NCBI GenBank assembly: GCA_013416795.1
Contig: RQSC01001079.1
Span: forward strand, 208,861-272,860
From: Prasinococcaceae sp. CCMP 1430
Lineage: Eukaryota > Prasinodermophyta > Palmophyllophyceae > Prasinococcales > Prasinococcaceae
Length of the DNA: 64,000 nucleotides
Direction: 5' to 3'
The notes under the pieces are model-generated. The model worked only from the letters and a program-made list of their open reading frames with translations. It did not search any database and had not been told where the DNA came from. Numbering within the stretch: position 1 is the first letter of the stretch; the number at the start of each line of letters is the position of its first letter. A program made the translations under genes and the position numbers. Positions 37,631-47,406 of this stretch are shown here, one piece after another.

Positions 37631-39571
37631 TTACAGCATTGGTATCGCGATTGGCGCGCGCAGGCGCGTGCTCCTCCGGCTCACGCTATGCCCAGCACGC
37701 ACAACGCGGAGAGCTCGCCCTCGCGGTCGACGACGAGCGCACCGACTGCGCAAGCATCGATGCCGCCCTCTGCCCCTTCGCCCCCCCCGCCGCGCGCGCC
37801 GCGCGCGCTCCCGCCTGCCGCTCGCGCCGCCGCCGACCGCCGCCGCCGCCGCTGCCGACCACGCGCAGAGCGTGGGCGCCATCACGACCAGCGCCGCGCC
37901 GTCGCCACACGCCACCTCGGCGAGCGGCCCGTCGGCGTGCCTTCCTGCGGGCCACACCTCAACGCATCTGCGCAGCGGCGCGAGCACGGCCAGCAGGAGC
38001 TCTCGCACGCCCGAGCCGCCGCCGCCGCCCGGCGGTCCGTCAACGAACGCAATGTGGGCATCCCTGTACGCGCCCTTCCACATGCGCACGAGGTGCATGG
38101 CGCGCGAATCCAGCAGGCTCACGCGGCCCAGGCTGTCCGCAAGTGCGATCAGCGGCCCGCGCGGTGCCTGCGCGAGCCGCACGCACTGCCTTCCCCCATC
38201 GTCCAGTCGCGAGCGCGGCGCGCACGGCATGCGCCGCGCTGTTGCCAGGTCGTCGTCGTCTGCCGAGCCAGAATCACCGCCGCTCGCGCCGCCATCCTTG
38301 GTGCTCCTCAGCGCTTCGCTCAAAGTGACGCTACTCGCGCCGCCGCCGCGCGCGAGCAGGCCACTCGCGAGCGAGAACATGGCCGAGCCAACCGAGGTGA
38401 CGTTCTTGGCGACCTTGCCCGCCACCTTTTTGGCGAGCGCCGCAGCGGCACTCGCTCGCTCCTCCTCGCATCCCTCGAACTGCGCGACAAACGGCGAGAC
38501 GCCCGCGGCAACGACGCCGTATCGACCGCGCTGCCGCGCCGCCGCGTCTGCACCCGCGTCGAAGAGCGACCGCGAGGGTGCCGCGCCGGTGCATGCGGCG
38601 TCGCGCACGGACGCCGCGCTCGCTCCAACGTCCCAGCGTGGCACATTGGGCAGCGGTTCACATCCTTCGACGTTCGTGCCGGTGGCGTGCCCTCCAGGGG
38701 CGCCGGCACCCACGCCGCTCACGAGCACGTTGAGCAGCTCGAGAGCGTCGACGCGGCACACCGCGTCGTGAAAGACCACTGTAAGTTCCTCTGCGACCGA
38801 CGCCGCGCTTGCTGCGCTCGCAGCGGAGCGACAGCGCAGGCGCACGACGGGCGCCGCATGCAGCCGCTGCGCCAGCACAAGCGACAGCGCCAGCGGGGAC
38901 GATGCCAGCGGCACAGGAGCGCGCACAGCACCCTCGCTGGTATTTCCCGCGCTGTCGTTTGCGTACACGTCGGTACCGGCCACGTCGGAGAGGGTATACA
39001 CGCGCAGCTCGCCTCGTCGCGTGCCGACCGCGACGAAGGCGCGCCCTGGGAACGCAATCCACTGTGGCAGCCCGCGGGCGACGGTCGCGGGGGTTTCTTC
39101 GCGTCAGCGCAGGCGAGAAGGCCTTGGTGGCCGCGCGAGCCGCCACTCGTGTGTCTACAGCTCATTCACGTGTGCGCAGTCCCTGAGCGCTCGCCGGCGA
39201 AGTGCGCTCGCACGCATCTGGTGCGAACAAAACGTGGCGCCCCGCTGCCGCACCTCGACACACGTCGCGACGTCTCCCGGCCGTGCTGCGGCTGCCCACT
39301 TGACCGCCGTGTGCGCCCGCTGGCCCGAGGCACCACCGTCGGCGCGGTCGCCGTCCTCGCAGCCATCTCCGCCTTCACCGCGGTCCGAGCGAGCGCTCAC
39401 GTCGAATGCGCACACCTCGGTGCCTCCCCCGCGCAGTGCGGCCACCCTCACGCGGAGCTCCCCCTCCGCGGCGCCACCCTCGGCCGCGACTGCGGCACAC
39501 GGGCCCGCTTGTGGTGGCAGCATGCCGAGCGGCACGAGCGCGGCATTGCGGGCGTCGCGGCGTGCTGCCAT
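37631..39571 (-). CDS. RAB3GAP2 N-terminal-domain protein (Rab3 GAP non-catalytic subunit-like)
   Basis: Exons 39571-39170 and 39061-37631 are joined in phase 0 (GTGAAT...CAG, 108 bases) to read CAH-WIAFPGRAFVAVGTRRG. The conserved core is LIALADSLGRVSLLDSRAMH, then LVRMWKGAYRDAHIAFVD and LLLAVLAPLRRCVEVWPAG. This is the beta-propeller signature of RAB3GAP2, whose complex with RAB3GAP1 activates Rab18 and inactivates Rab3. Animal RAB3GAP2 has about 1400 residues; here only about 600 exist, the N-terminal domain alone. The last 80 residues (after VVMAPTLCAW) look like noise. In another frame IDACAVGALVVDREGELSAL runs to a TGA at 37681, so a terminal intron is likely and the C-terminus is uncertain. 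Confidence 0.7.
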
Positions 39572-39866
39572 GCGAGCCCACCCGCTCGCGCGGCGACGCG
39601 CGCCCTGCTCGCTGCGTGCGTCGTGTGGCGCTGCTGAGCTGTCGCGTTCATCAGACTCGGATCTCTGCTTTTCGTGCGCGCCGCTACGGTCCGCCGTCGA
39701 GGCGCCACGTCAGCGCTGCCATAGCGCGCGCGCCCGCCGCGTCCGCCGTACAGCACAGGAGTGTGCCTACCGGACGTCGAGCGGGCGTGGAAGCGACACG
39801 CGAATAGTGAGGCGGTGCGAGCGGCGGGCGAGGGCGAGCCAACCCGGCAGGCGCGTGTGGCGCGGC

Positions 39867-40964
39867 ATGTCGGCGCGCATAAATGGTGGCGCCTGCGCTG
39901 CGCTGCACTCTAGCCCGCCGCGCGCGACACCCCTCGTCGAGCTGCGCAGTGTGAGCGCTGCCACCGGTTGCCGCGTGCTCGCCAAGTGCGAGCACCTCCA
40001 CCCAGGCGGCTCGGTGAAGGACCGCGCGGCGCACGCACTGGTATCGGCCGCTGAATCGTCTGGGCAGCTGAAGCCAGGGGGCGAGATTGTTCAGGCGACC
40101 GGCGGAAACACAGGCATCGCGCTCGCGATGCTCGCGGCGGCGCGCGGGTACAGGTGTACGGTCTTCGTGCCGGAGAACGTCTCCCCCGATAAGATCGAGC
40201 TGTTGCGCCTCTGCGGCGCCACGGTCGAGCTCTGTTCGCTCGTGAAGATAACGGATGAGGCGAACTACGTCAGACGCGCGGCGGCCTACGCCGCGTCGAC
40301 AGAGGGCGCGGTTCTGCCCGACCAGTTCGAGGACACTGTCAACGCCGACGCGCACTACAGCGGCACCGGGGCCGAAATCTGGGAGCAATCGGGAGGACGC
40401 GTGGATGGATTCGTCTGCGCAGCGGGAACGGGCGGGACGATCGCGGGCGTGTCTCGAGCACTTAAGGAGCACGCGCCTGACTGCTCGATTCGTCTCATCG
40501 ATCCCACCGGCTCCGGCCTGAAATGCTTCGTGGAGGAGGGGGAGTTCGCAAGCAGCGGCAGCTGCTTCATCGACGGGATTGGCATCTCACGCCTGACGGC
40601 CAACTTCGCACGCGCGCGCGTCGACGGCGCCTTCCGCGGCGATGACCGCGAGGAAGTGGAGATGGCACACTACCTTTTGCGCAACGAGGGGCTCTTCGTG
40701 GGACCGAGCGCGGCGCTGAACGTCGTGGGCGCTGTGAAACTCGCGCGAGAGCTCGCCTCCAAGGCGCGAGCAGGCGCGAGCGTGGACGCAGGCGCGCCTA
40801 CGGTGGTGACGATCCTCTGCGATGGTGGCGAACGCTACCGCAGCACCACCTTCAACGCCGCATGGCTTGCAGACAAGGGACTCACACCGGCGGGCGTGGG
40901 CGCCGATCTGAGCTTTGTCAGAGGCGCGGACGGCGAGGCATACGAGGTGACTCCGGCGCCCTGA
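39867..40964 (+). CDS. Cysteine-synthase-like PLP enzyme
   Basis: A 365-residue fold-type II pyridoxal-phosphate enzyme. HPGGSVKDRAAHAL holds the Schiff-base Lys, QATGGNTGIALAMLAA the Asn-Thr-Gly loop (usually TSGNTG, here TGGNTG) and CAAGTGGTIAGVSRAL the phosphate-binding loop. These three in order, and the PDQFEDTVNADAHY segment, mark O-acetylserine sulfhydrylases and their mitochondrial relatives (fungal MCY1-like). The reaction would join sulfide and an activated serine to make cysteine. The Ser-to-Gly change in the substrate loop might alter specificity. The start at 39867 gives only a short presequence. The gene is intronless. Confidence 0.88.
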   Translation: MSARINGGACAALHSSPPRATPLVELRSVSAATGCRVLAKCEHLHPGGSVKDRAAHALVSAAESSGQLKPGGEIVQATGGNTGIALAMLAAARGYRCTVFVPENVSPDKIELLRLCGATVELCSLVKITDEANYVRRAAAYAASTEGAVLPDQFEDTVNADAHYSGTGAEIWEQSGGRVDGFVCAAGTGGTIAGVSRALKEHAPDCSIRLIDPTGSGLKCFVEEGEFASSGSCFIDGIGISRLTANFARARVDGAFRGDDREEVEMAHYLLRNEGLFVGPSAALNVVGAVKLARELASKARAGASVDAGAPTVVTILCDGGERYRSTTFNAAWLADKGLTPAGVGADLSFVRGADGEAYEVTPAP

Positions 40965-41031
40965 TGACACCCGCTCCACACGTGGGTGTATGTGTACAAC
41001 ATTTTGTATAAGAAGTGGTTGGGACTCTGGT

Positions 41032-41060
41032 GTGTGCGTGCGTGCGTGCGTGCGCGTGTT
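41032..41060. repeat. (TGCG)n microsatellite
   Basis: About seven TGCG/TGTG units between the convergent cysteine-synthase-like and Lys-rich genes. Confidence 0.7.
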
Positions 41061-41091
41061 GACGTCTGCGAGCCCTCGCCCGTACCTCAAC

Positions 41092-43074
41092 TCACATGTA
41101 GCCGAGGACGGCACGTCTGACTCGCTCGGCCACATGAGGGTCTATCTCCTGAGCGGATCGGGCCGTGCGCTCCATGTCCTGCATGTCCTGCGCGTTTCGT
41201 GTGCGCGCGAGCCGCCCGGCTCGCTCGCCCGCCTCCTCGCCCGCCTGCGTGGCACGCATGGCCAGGCGCTCAAGGCGCTCCACGAGCGACATCTCGGACG
41301 TCGCCGACGCGCGTAGGCGCGCCGAGGCGACGTCGACACTTTCCATCGTCGCAATGCTGCGTGCACTGACGTGAATGCTGCGCGCGCTGGCGAGAATTTC
41401 GCGATCGCCGCGCTTGCAATCACGACCACCGTCGCCAGCGCTCGCGCGCCCACCTGCGTCTCCATCCGCGAGCAGTGTCTCGCGACACACCTCGTGCTCA
41501 CCGAGTCGATCGCTGCAGTCTTCGTGCGCGTCTTCGGCGCGTTTGGCCTCGGCGTGCCCGCCTCTTGCGGCACCAGTGTCCCGTGCTGTGCCGCCACCGC
41601 GCACGTTTTCCAGGCGCGCCTGCAGAGCGAGGACCGACGCACGCCGCTGTTGCATCTGCTCGGAGATGGTATTGAAAGCTGACTCGTCGCCGCCGCAGCC
41701 CCTACCGGTGCGAGCAGCACAAGCACTCGCGTGTTTGACTTTTGGCACTTCAAGGCTGGGCCTCGTCAGTGAAAGCGACGATACTGGCGTTATCCCAGCA
41801 CGAGGTGGCGTTTGGTAGAGGGGCGACCGCCATTGTGCCCGTGGGTGCGCCTGCAGTGACTCTTGCGGCGACGCTCGCGGCGACGCATGTCTCGCGTGCG
41901 CATTCTGCGAAAATTGCGAGTGCTCCCGCAGGGGCGGGCGGGGCGCCTTGCCATCGTCTTCCTGCGCCAGCGTGTCCGCTGTGCCCTCGTTTTCCCTGTA
42001 CAGCACATCGGCCGGGGGTGCGGGTTGCATCAGCCATGAGTCCAGGTCGAATGAGCGCGCGCTTGGGCGTGCGCCCGGCCGCGCGCGCAACTGCGCCTCG
42101 CCGCGAGCGCTCGCCCGCGTGCTCGCCGTGTGCCTCTCGCGCTCCTCTCGCATGCGGTCGCAAGCGGCACACATGACGTAGCACTCCTTGCCACGTGCTG
42201 AGTAGATGGTCCGCACGGCCGCCGGACGCGCGAGAGGCAGTACACCGAGCACGGTCTCACCAGCGGCCAGCGAGTCTTGGGAGCACGCGCCCGCAAGCGC
42301 CAGATGCGTGCACATCGCTACGCCGCGCTCGGACATGGCCGCGCGTGCCTTGACGGCATCGCGCGACACAGTCACCCGCTCTCGCGCGCCAAGCGCCTCG
42401 CCGCTCGCCTCACTGGCGCCTCGTCGCGATCCCAGCTCGCCAGCCGCGCTCGGCGCTCGGCACGACTCCTCGCCCGACGAGCTGGCGTCGCCATCGTCTT
42501 CGTCGAATCCCGCCCCGCGCGGCCGCGTGGATGCGACAAAGCCGCGCTCGTCATGCGGGCCTGCACATCGCGACGCCGCGCCCACAGTGCCGAGGTCCCA
42601 GAGCGAGCTCCCGTACGCGTGTTCGTCTTCCTGACCACCTGTCGACCAACGCGGCGCGTCATTCCCCTCCCGCTCGTGCAGCCCGAGGATGCCGAGGAGC
42701 CGCCTCGCGGCCGCCCCGTCGTCGTCGCGCCGCTCGGGCAGTCCCGCGTCCAGAGCTCGCGCGCCCCGCGCGCGCTCGGCCCGGGTGAGCGCGCCTGAGC
42801 GCGCCGTGGCGGCCTTTTTTGCCTTCGCGGGCTTTCTGGCGGTGGCCTTTGCCTTCTTCCCCTTGCCGGACTTGTTCCCCTTGGTCGCCGCCCCCTTCTT
42901 CTTCTTAGCGGCCTTTGCGTGAGGGGGGCCGGCTGCTGCCGGCGCCGGCTTCGATTCCATCGCGGCTCCCGGCGCGCCACATCGCGCACTCGGCGCTCGC
43001 TGTGGCGGCGCCGGGCGCACACCCGCCCCGCCGTCAGTCAGCGCCCCCGCCACCCCCTCTCGGCTGTGCTCCAT
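41092..43074 (-). CDS. Unidentified Lys-rich protein with Cys/His cluster
   Basis: A 660-residue intronless protein I do not recognise. The N-terminus has a strongly basic stretch (KAAKKKKGAATKGNKSGKGK region), as in nuclear or nucleolar proteins. A middle segment is more ordered: MCTHLALAGACSQ followed some 35 residues later by ECYVMCAACDRMREERER. Its Cys/His could bind zinc (C-X1-H...C...C-X3-C-X2-C). Then come long Arg/Ser/Ala-rich parts and a helical C-terminus with repeated SARSI and AERV-type motifs. Start at MEHSREG; MESKPAP at about 42960 is an alternative. Divergent from the RPGRIP1L gene with about 590 bases between. Confidence 0.5.
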   Translation of the reverse strand: MEHSREGVAGALTDGGAGVRPAPPQRAPSARCGAPGAAMESKPAPAAAGPPHAKAAKKKKGAATKGNKSGKGKKAKATARKPAKAKKAATARSGALTRAERARGARALDAGLPERRDDDGAAARRLLGILGLHEREGNDAPRWSTGGQEDEHAYGSSLWDLGTVGAASRCAGPHDERGFVASTRPRGAGFDEDDGDASSSGEESCRAPSAAGELGSRRGASEASGEALGARERVTVSRDAVKARAAMSERGVAMCTHLALAGACSQDSLAAGETVLGVLPLARPAAVRTIYSARGKECYVMCAACDRMREERERHTASTRASARGEAQLRARPGARPSARSFDLDSWLMQPAPPADVLYRENEGTADTLAQEDDGKAPRPPLREHSQFSQNAHARHASPRASPQESLQAHPRAQWRSPLYQTPPRAGITPVSSLSLTRPSLEVPKVKHASACAARTGRGCGGDESAFNTISEQMQQRRASVLALQARLENVRGGGTARDTGAARGGHAEAKRAEDAHEDCSDRLGEHEVCRETLLADGDAGGRASAGDGGRDCKRGDREILASARSIHVSARSIATMESVDVASARLRASATSEMSLVERLERLAMRATQAGEEAGERAGRLARTRNAQDMQDMERTARSAQEIDPHVAERVRRAVLGYM

Positions 43075-43665
43075 CGCTCTCGCGCGCGCGCGCCGGGGCG
43101 ATCGCGGGCGCTCGCCGCTGCGCCGCATTTCCGGGTCCGTTCCTGTGATACGCGCCGGCGGCGCGCGTGCCGCGGCCCCGCTGCGCCCTGAATCCCCATC
43201 CGGAGCCTGGTCCGTCGTCCGCGCGGACACTCTCCCGAATTTCGTACTGCGCGGAACGCCGCCGGGCGACGCCGTCACGTTGCCCTTTTCCCGATTCTGT
43301 TTTCACACTCACCGCGCGACAAATTATTACAGCCTTTCTGGACTATTTTTTAACGGAAGAAGATCCATTTCACCCACCGACGCATGGGAAACGCCGCAGA
43401 ACGAAACTTTTCCTTTTTTATTTTTTTGGCGCGCGCCGTGCCGTCCATCGATCGATGACGTGCATCTTTTACATGGGCCAGCAACGGTCGATTTTTTTTC
43501 GGGGAAGAAAAAAGTGGGAGGGGTGGCGCGGGCGGGAAAAAAGGGGTGAGGGAGAGCGCATATCAAATCGCCTGCGGCTGCGGCGCAGTTTGAAGTCGTG
43601 TTCCCCGAGCGCGCGGCGCGGCGCGCGCGCGCTGTCGGGGTGGGGTGGGAAAAAACCTTTCCTTT
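43075..43665. other. Divergent promoter region, AT-rich for this genome
   Basis: The region holds T runs (43404-43428, 43492-43499) and ATCGATCGATGA. It is the shared upstream region of the Lys-rich gene and the RPGRIP1L homologue. An unrecognised short 5' exon of the latter cannot be excluded. Confidence 0.45.
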
Positions 43666-46600
43666 ATGACAAACACATGTTTTCTCGCTCGCAAACAAGG
43701 GAAACCAGACCGGAGAACCCAAAGAAGGAAAGAAGCATCCGCCCCCTCCAAGGGCAGCGGCACGGTGTCCGAGGACAAGTACCTCACGCTCGAGGCCGAG
43801 TACCGCATCCTCAAGAAGGAGCACGCCGAGCGCGAGGGGAAGCAGAAGGTGCTGCTCGCGCGGCTCGCGCGCACGGAGGAGGCCGCGAAGCGTGCGATGC
43901 TCAAGGCGGGGCATGGCAAGGGGACGCTCAGCGTGGCCAAGCAGTTCGACTTCGAGGCGGAGAACGCCGAGCTCCACGACAAGCTGCGCGAGGCGCAGCG
44001 CAAGATCGACGCGCAGCACGAGCGGGTGCTGCACTTCAAGAACGTCGCGAAGGACTACAAGGCCAAGCTCGCCGACGCGATGCGCCTGGCCAAGTCGCAC
44101 CGCGCGGGGCGTGGCACCATCGGCGGAGGGGCCGGCCGCAAGAGCCACCTCATCGCCGTGCCAGAGCCCCTGGCCCAGGGCGGGGCGGCCACGGGCGGCG
44201 AACAGCTCGCCCTCGCGTCCGCCGAGGCCGCGAGGCAGTTCATGGCGCTCCGCCGCGAGCTCGAGGCGCTGCGGGAGGAGAACGCGGAGCTCACGACCAA
44301 GATCGCCGAGCAGGGCGAGGGCGCCCAGACCGCCCAGGCGCCCGCGGCGCCCGCGGCGACCACCACCGAGGCGCCTGCGCCGGCCGAGGCGGAGAGCGCC
44401 GATCGCCTGCGCCGCGAGGTCGCCACGCTGCGCAGGGAGCTCGCGGACGCCCGCGCCGCGGCGGCCGAGGCGGACCCCCTCATCGCGCCGCGCATCGTCT
44501 CGGGAGACGTCGAGCTCGCCGCCGAGGTCAAATCGGCCTGGGAGCACGTGGCGCGCCTGCAAGCGCGCTACGACTCGGCGCACGGCAACCTGGATGGCAT
44601 CAAGGCGAACCACGAGCGCGTGCTCAACAGCCTGGACGAGTCGAACAGGGCCCTCGCGGTGGAGCGCAAACGCTCCCTCGAGCTCGAATCGCAGGTGCGT
44701 CGGCTGCAGGTTGAGATCGCCGGCCTGGAGGACTACAAGCTGATGCTGCAGGAGGCGCGCGCCGAGATCGTGGTCCTCAGCAAGGAGAACACAGAGCTGC
44801 TCAACTCGGCGATGAAGGCGCCAGCCACTGCCATGGAGGAGGCCCGCTCGCTGCGGCAGCAGATCGCCCAGCACGAGCGCGAGCGGGCCGACATGGAGAT
44901 CGCCCACGCCAAGGCGCGCATGGAGGCCGTGGAGGGCCGCGCCTCGGCGCCCGACGCCACGCAGCTGGAGGTGTTCAAGCTGCGCGCCGAGCTCACCGTC
45001 GCTCGCGAGCGCATCAAGGCGCTCGAGGAAGCTACCATGTCCGCAGAGGAGATCCGAGCGCAGCTGCCGCCCGAGGCGTCGGCGCCACCGACCCCGGCGC
45101 GCCCCGGCGCGCAGCAGGCGAGCGCCCCGCCCACGCCTCTGCCCGCGCCCGACCTGAGCCCAGAGATGTACGAGGCGCTGGGCATTTCCTCGGACGTGGC
45201 CACCCTGCAGGCAGAACTGGTGACGGCGCGGCAGGAGATCTCGCGCTTGCACGCCGAGCTGGACAAGGCCAAGAAGATGCTGGCGGTGCAGGAGGAGATC
45301 GCGGCCGAGTACAAGGCCGGCGCAGAGGCGGCGGGCGCGACGTCCGCGAAGGGCACCGCCGGGGGGGACAGGGCCATCGCACAGGACCGCGAGATCGCCA
45401 GGCTGCGCGATCGCGTGCGCAAGCTCGAGGCGCAGCTCGTGGGCAGCGGCCGCGACAACACTCGAACGCTGCGGGCCGGTTCCGAGGCCGTGGACGTCGC
45501 CACGCCCGCCTCGGCCGCGAACGACGCGCAGGTGCTCGCCGCGTGCGCCGCCGACGAGAGCGTCTTCGAGCTGGTGCTCCAGAGCGCCGAGCTGAAGCCC
45601 TCGGCGACGATGGGCGCGCGCTCGAGCACCTTCCTCTCGGTGGACTTTTACGAGCACGAGACCCAGGCGACCGCCGTTCAGGCGGGCCTGCGACCGGAGT
45701 TCAACGCGACGCTGCACTACGTGTGCAAGGCGGACGAATTCCTGGCCAGGCACATGGTGGAGAAGCAGCTGGTGGTCGAGCTGCAGCGCGCCGCGGGGGT
45801 GAACTTTTCGCAGCTGGGCGTCGCCGTGCTTGACATGCGACAGGCTCTGCGCGCCTCCGCGTACGGCGAGCGGCACGCCGGCGGCGTGGTTGACATCACG
45901 TCGCCCGCGGGCGTCGCCCTCGGCAAGCTGCGCTATTCGGCGCGCCTGTTGCGCGCGCTGCCGCCCAGCGCGGTGGCCGCGGCAGAGGCGGCCGCGGCGG
46001 ACCTCATCCTGAGCAGCGCGTCGGCGGGCGGCGCGGGCAGCAGCGGCGCGCGGCCAACGTCCGCCGTGCGTGTCATCGTCGAGCGCTGCGTGCGCCTTCG
46101 GCAGCGGCCGGGCGCGGAGGGCGGGGAGGCGGCCATGCGGCCGTACGTGAGCTACACGCTGCCCGGGTGCCGGCGGCACGACACCGCCGTGCAGCGCGGC
46201 GCTGATCCCGTCTTCAACGACGCGCGCGCCATCCCTCACGAGCGCGAGGGCTCGAGCGCCGATCGGCTGGCGGGCGGCGTGCTGGACCTGCAGGTCTTCG
46301 ACGACGAGGCCCCCGAGGACGACGCCGAGGCCGGCGTGGTGGGCCTCTGCGAGGTCCCCCTGGCGGACTTCGTGCGCTCGGGCCTGCCGCTTTCGGGTGC
46401 CTTTCCCCTCCGGGATCGCTTCGGCGCGCCCACGGGTCACGTGGTGCTGCACGTGGTGTGGCAGGACGCGCGCACGGAGGACGGCGTCGCCGCGCTGGCG
46501 CGCCAGCAGTCGGGATGGGGCATTGCCCGGACGGACGGAGACGCCGCGCTCGAGGCGGCCGAGGCCGCAACGGCGGCCGTCGGCGCGGCCGCCACCGCCA

Positions 46601-47211
46601 AGGCGCTTCCCGTGCCGCCGCCGCCGGTCGAGCTGCCGCCGGGCCTTCCCGACCCGTCGCAGCACGTGATCCTGTCGGTGCACAGCGTGGCGGTCGGCGA
46701 GGCTGCGCTCGCTGCGCTGGGCGCGAAGCGCATGTTCGTCCTGTACGAGTTCCTGACGGACTTCTGCGACGTGAGCGACCAGCGCACGCCGTCGGTGGAG
46801 GCCGCGGCCAACGTGGATTTCGGCTTCACGCGCGCGTTCAACGTGGACGCGGCTGCGCACCCGGAGGCGGCGGAGGCGCTCGTGCGCATGGCCAGCGCGA
46901 GCGGCAGCGAGGCCTCCATCTCTTTCTCCTTTGTGTCGGAGGACGGCGCCAACGCCGAGGAGCTCGCCGAGTTCGCGTACGGCGAGCTGAGCCTCGCGGA
47001 GCTGCTCGCGTCCGGCGGCGACTACGTCGAGAGGGAGGTCACCATGGTGGGTGCGGAGGGCGAGCAGGTGGGCACAGCCACGGTGACGCTCATCGCCTAC
47101 CGTGCGCTGGCGTCCGTCAAGGCCGCTTCCTCCGACGGCGCGGCGGCGCTGCCAGCCACCGCGGCCACGCCCTCCGCCGCGGCAGGGTCCGCGGCCGCTG
47201 CCGCGCAGTAG
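43666..47211 (+). CDS. RPGRIP1L-like ciliary transition-zone protein
   Basis: A 1181-residue protein in one visible exon. RPGRIP1L (NPHP8) organises the ciliary gate. Residues about 35-605 are coiled coil (LEAEYRILKKEHAEREGKQK; many Leu heptads). Then three C2-like domains appear. The first, about 633-758, has STFLSVDFYEHETQATAV and GLRPEFNATLHYVCKADEF, near-diagnostic for RPGRIP1/RPGRIP1L. The second, about 798-928, reads VRVIVERCVRLR...PYVSYTLPG. The third, about 998-1148 (VILSVHSVAVGEAAL...FDFGFTRAFNVD-like), is the RPGR-interacting domain. Domain order equals the animal protein. The first ATG of the frame was used, but the N-terminal 30 residues are basic noise and a spliced start is possible. 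Confidence 0.88.
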   Translation: MTNTCFLARKQGKPDRRTQRRKEASAPSKGSGTVSEDKYLTLEAEYRILKKEHAEREGKQKVLLARLARTEEAAKRAMLKAGHGKGTLSVAKQFDFEAENAELHDKLREAQRKIDAQHERVLHFKNVAKDYKAKLADAMRLAKSHRAGRGTIGGGAGRKSHLIAVPEPLAQGGAATGGEQLALASAEAARQFMALRRELEALREENAELTTKIAEQGEGAQTAQAPAAPAATTTEAPAPAEAESADRLRREVATLRRELADARAAAAEADPLIAPRIVSGDVELAAEVKSAWEHVARLQARYDSAHGNLDGIKANHERVLNSLDESNRALAVERKRSLELESQVRRLQVEIAGLEDYKLMLQEARAEIVVLSKENTELLNSAMKAPATAMEEARSLRQQIAQHERERADMEIAHAKARMEAVEGRASAPDATQLEVFKLRAELTVARERIKALEEATMSAEEIRAQLPPEASAPPTPARPGAQQASAPPTPLPAPDLSPEMYEALGISSDVATLQAELVTARQEISRLHAELDKAKKMLAVQEEIAAEYKAGAEAAGATSAKGTAGGDRAIAQDREIARLRDRVRKLEAQLVGSGRDNTRTLRAGSEAVDVATPASAANDAQVLAACAADESVFELVLQSAELKPSATMGARSSTFLSVDFYEHETQATAVQAGLRPEFNATLHYVCKADEFLARHMVEKQLVVELQRAAGVNFSQLGVAVLDMRQALRASAYGERHAGGVVDITSPAGVALGKLRYSARLLRALPPSAVAAAEAAAADLILSSASAGGAGSSGARPTSAVRVIVERCVRLRQRPGAEGGEAAMRPYVSYTLPGCRRHDTAVQRGADPVFNDARAIPHEREGSSADRLAGGVLDLQVFDDEAPEDDAEAGVVGLCEVPLADFVRSGLPLSGAFPLRDRFGAPTGHVVLHVVWQDARTEDGVAALARQQSGWGIARTDGDAALEAAEAATAAVGAAATAKALPVPPPPVELPPGLPDPSQHVILSVHSVAVGEAALAALGAKRMFVLYEFLTDFCDVSDQRTPSVEAAANVDFGFTRAFNVDAAAHPEAAEALVRMASASGSEASISFSFVSEDGANAEELAEFAYGELSLAELLASGGDYVEREVTMVGAEGEQVGTATVTLIAYRALASVKAASSDGAAALPATAATPSAAAGSAAAAAQ

Positions 47212-47406
47212 CGAGGCGGCGCTTCCGTCGCGGCGGGCGCCGTTGGTTCGATGGCGCTTCAGGCCCACCTGTCATGCTGGCCGCCGCCGCGCACGCCCCC
47301 CACACCGCTCCTAGCTCTAGAAGAGGCAATCTCTCCACACGGCGGCACACGTCTCTGGCAGCCCGCGCGCCCGCGCCTTCCGCTTCGCGCCGCAATGTGT
47401 TCTTCC

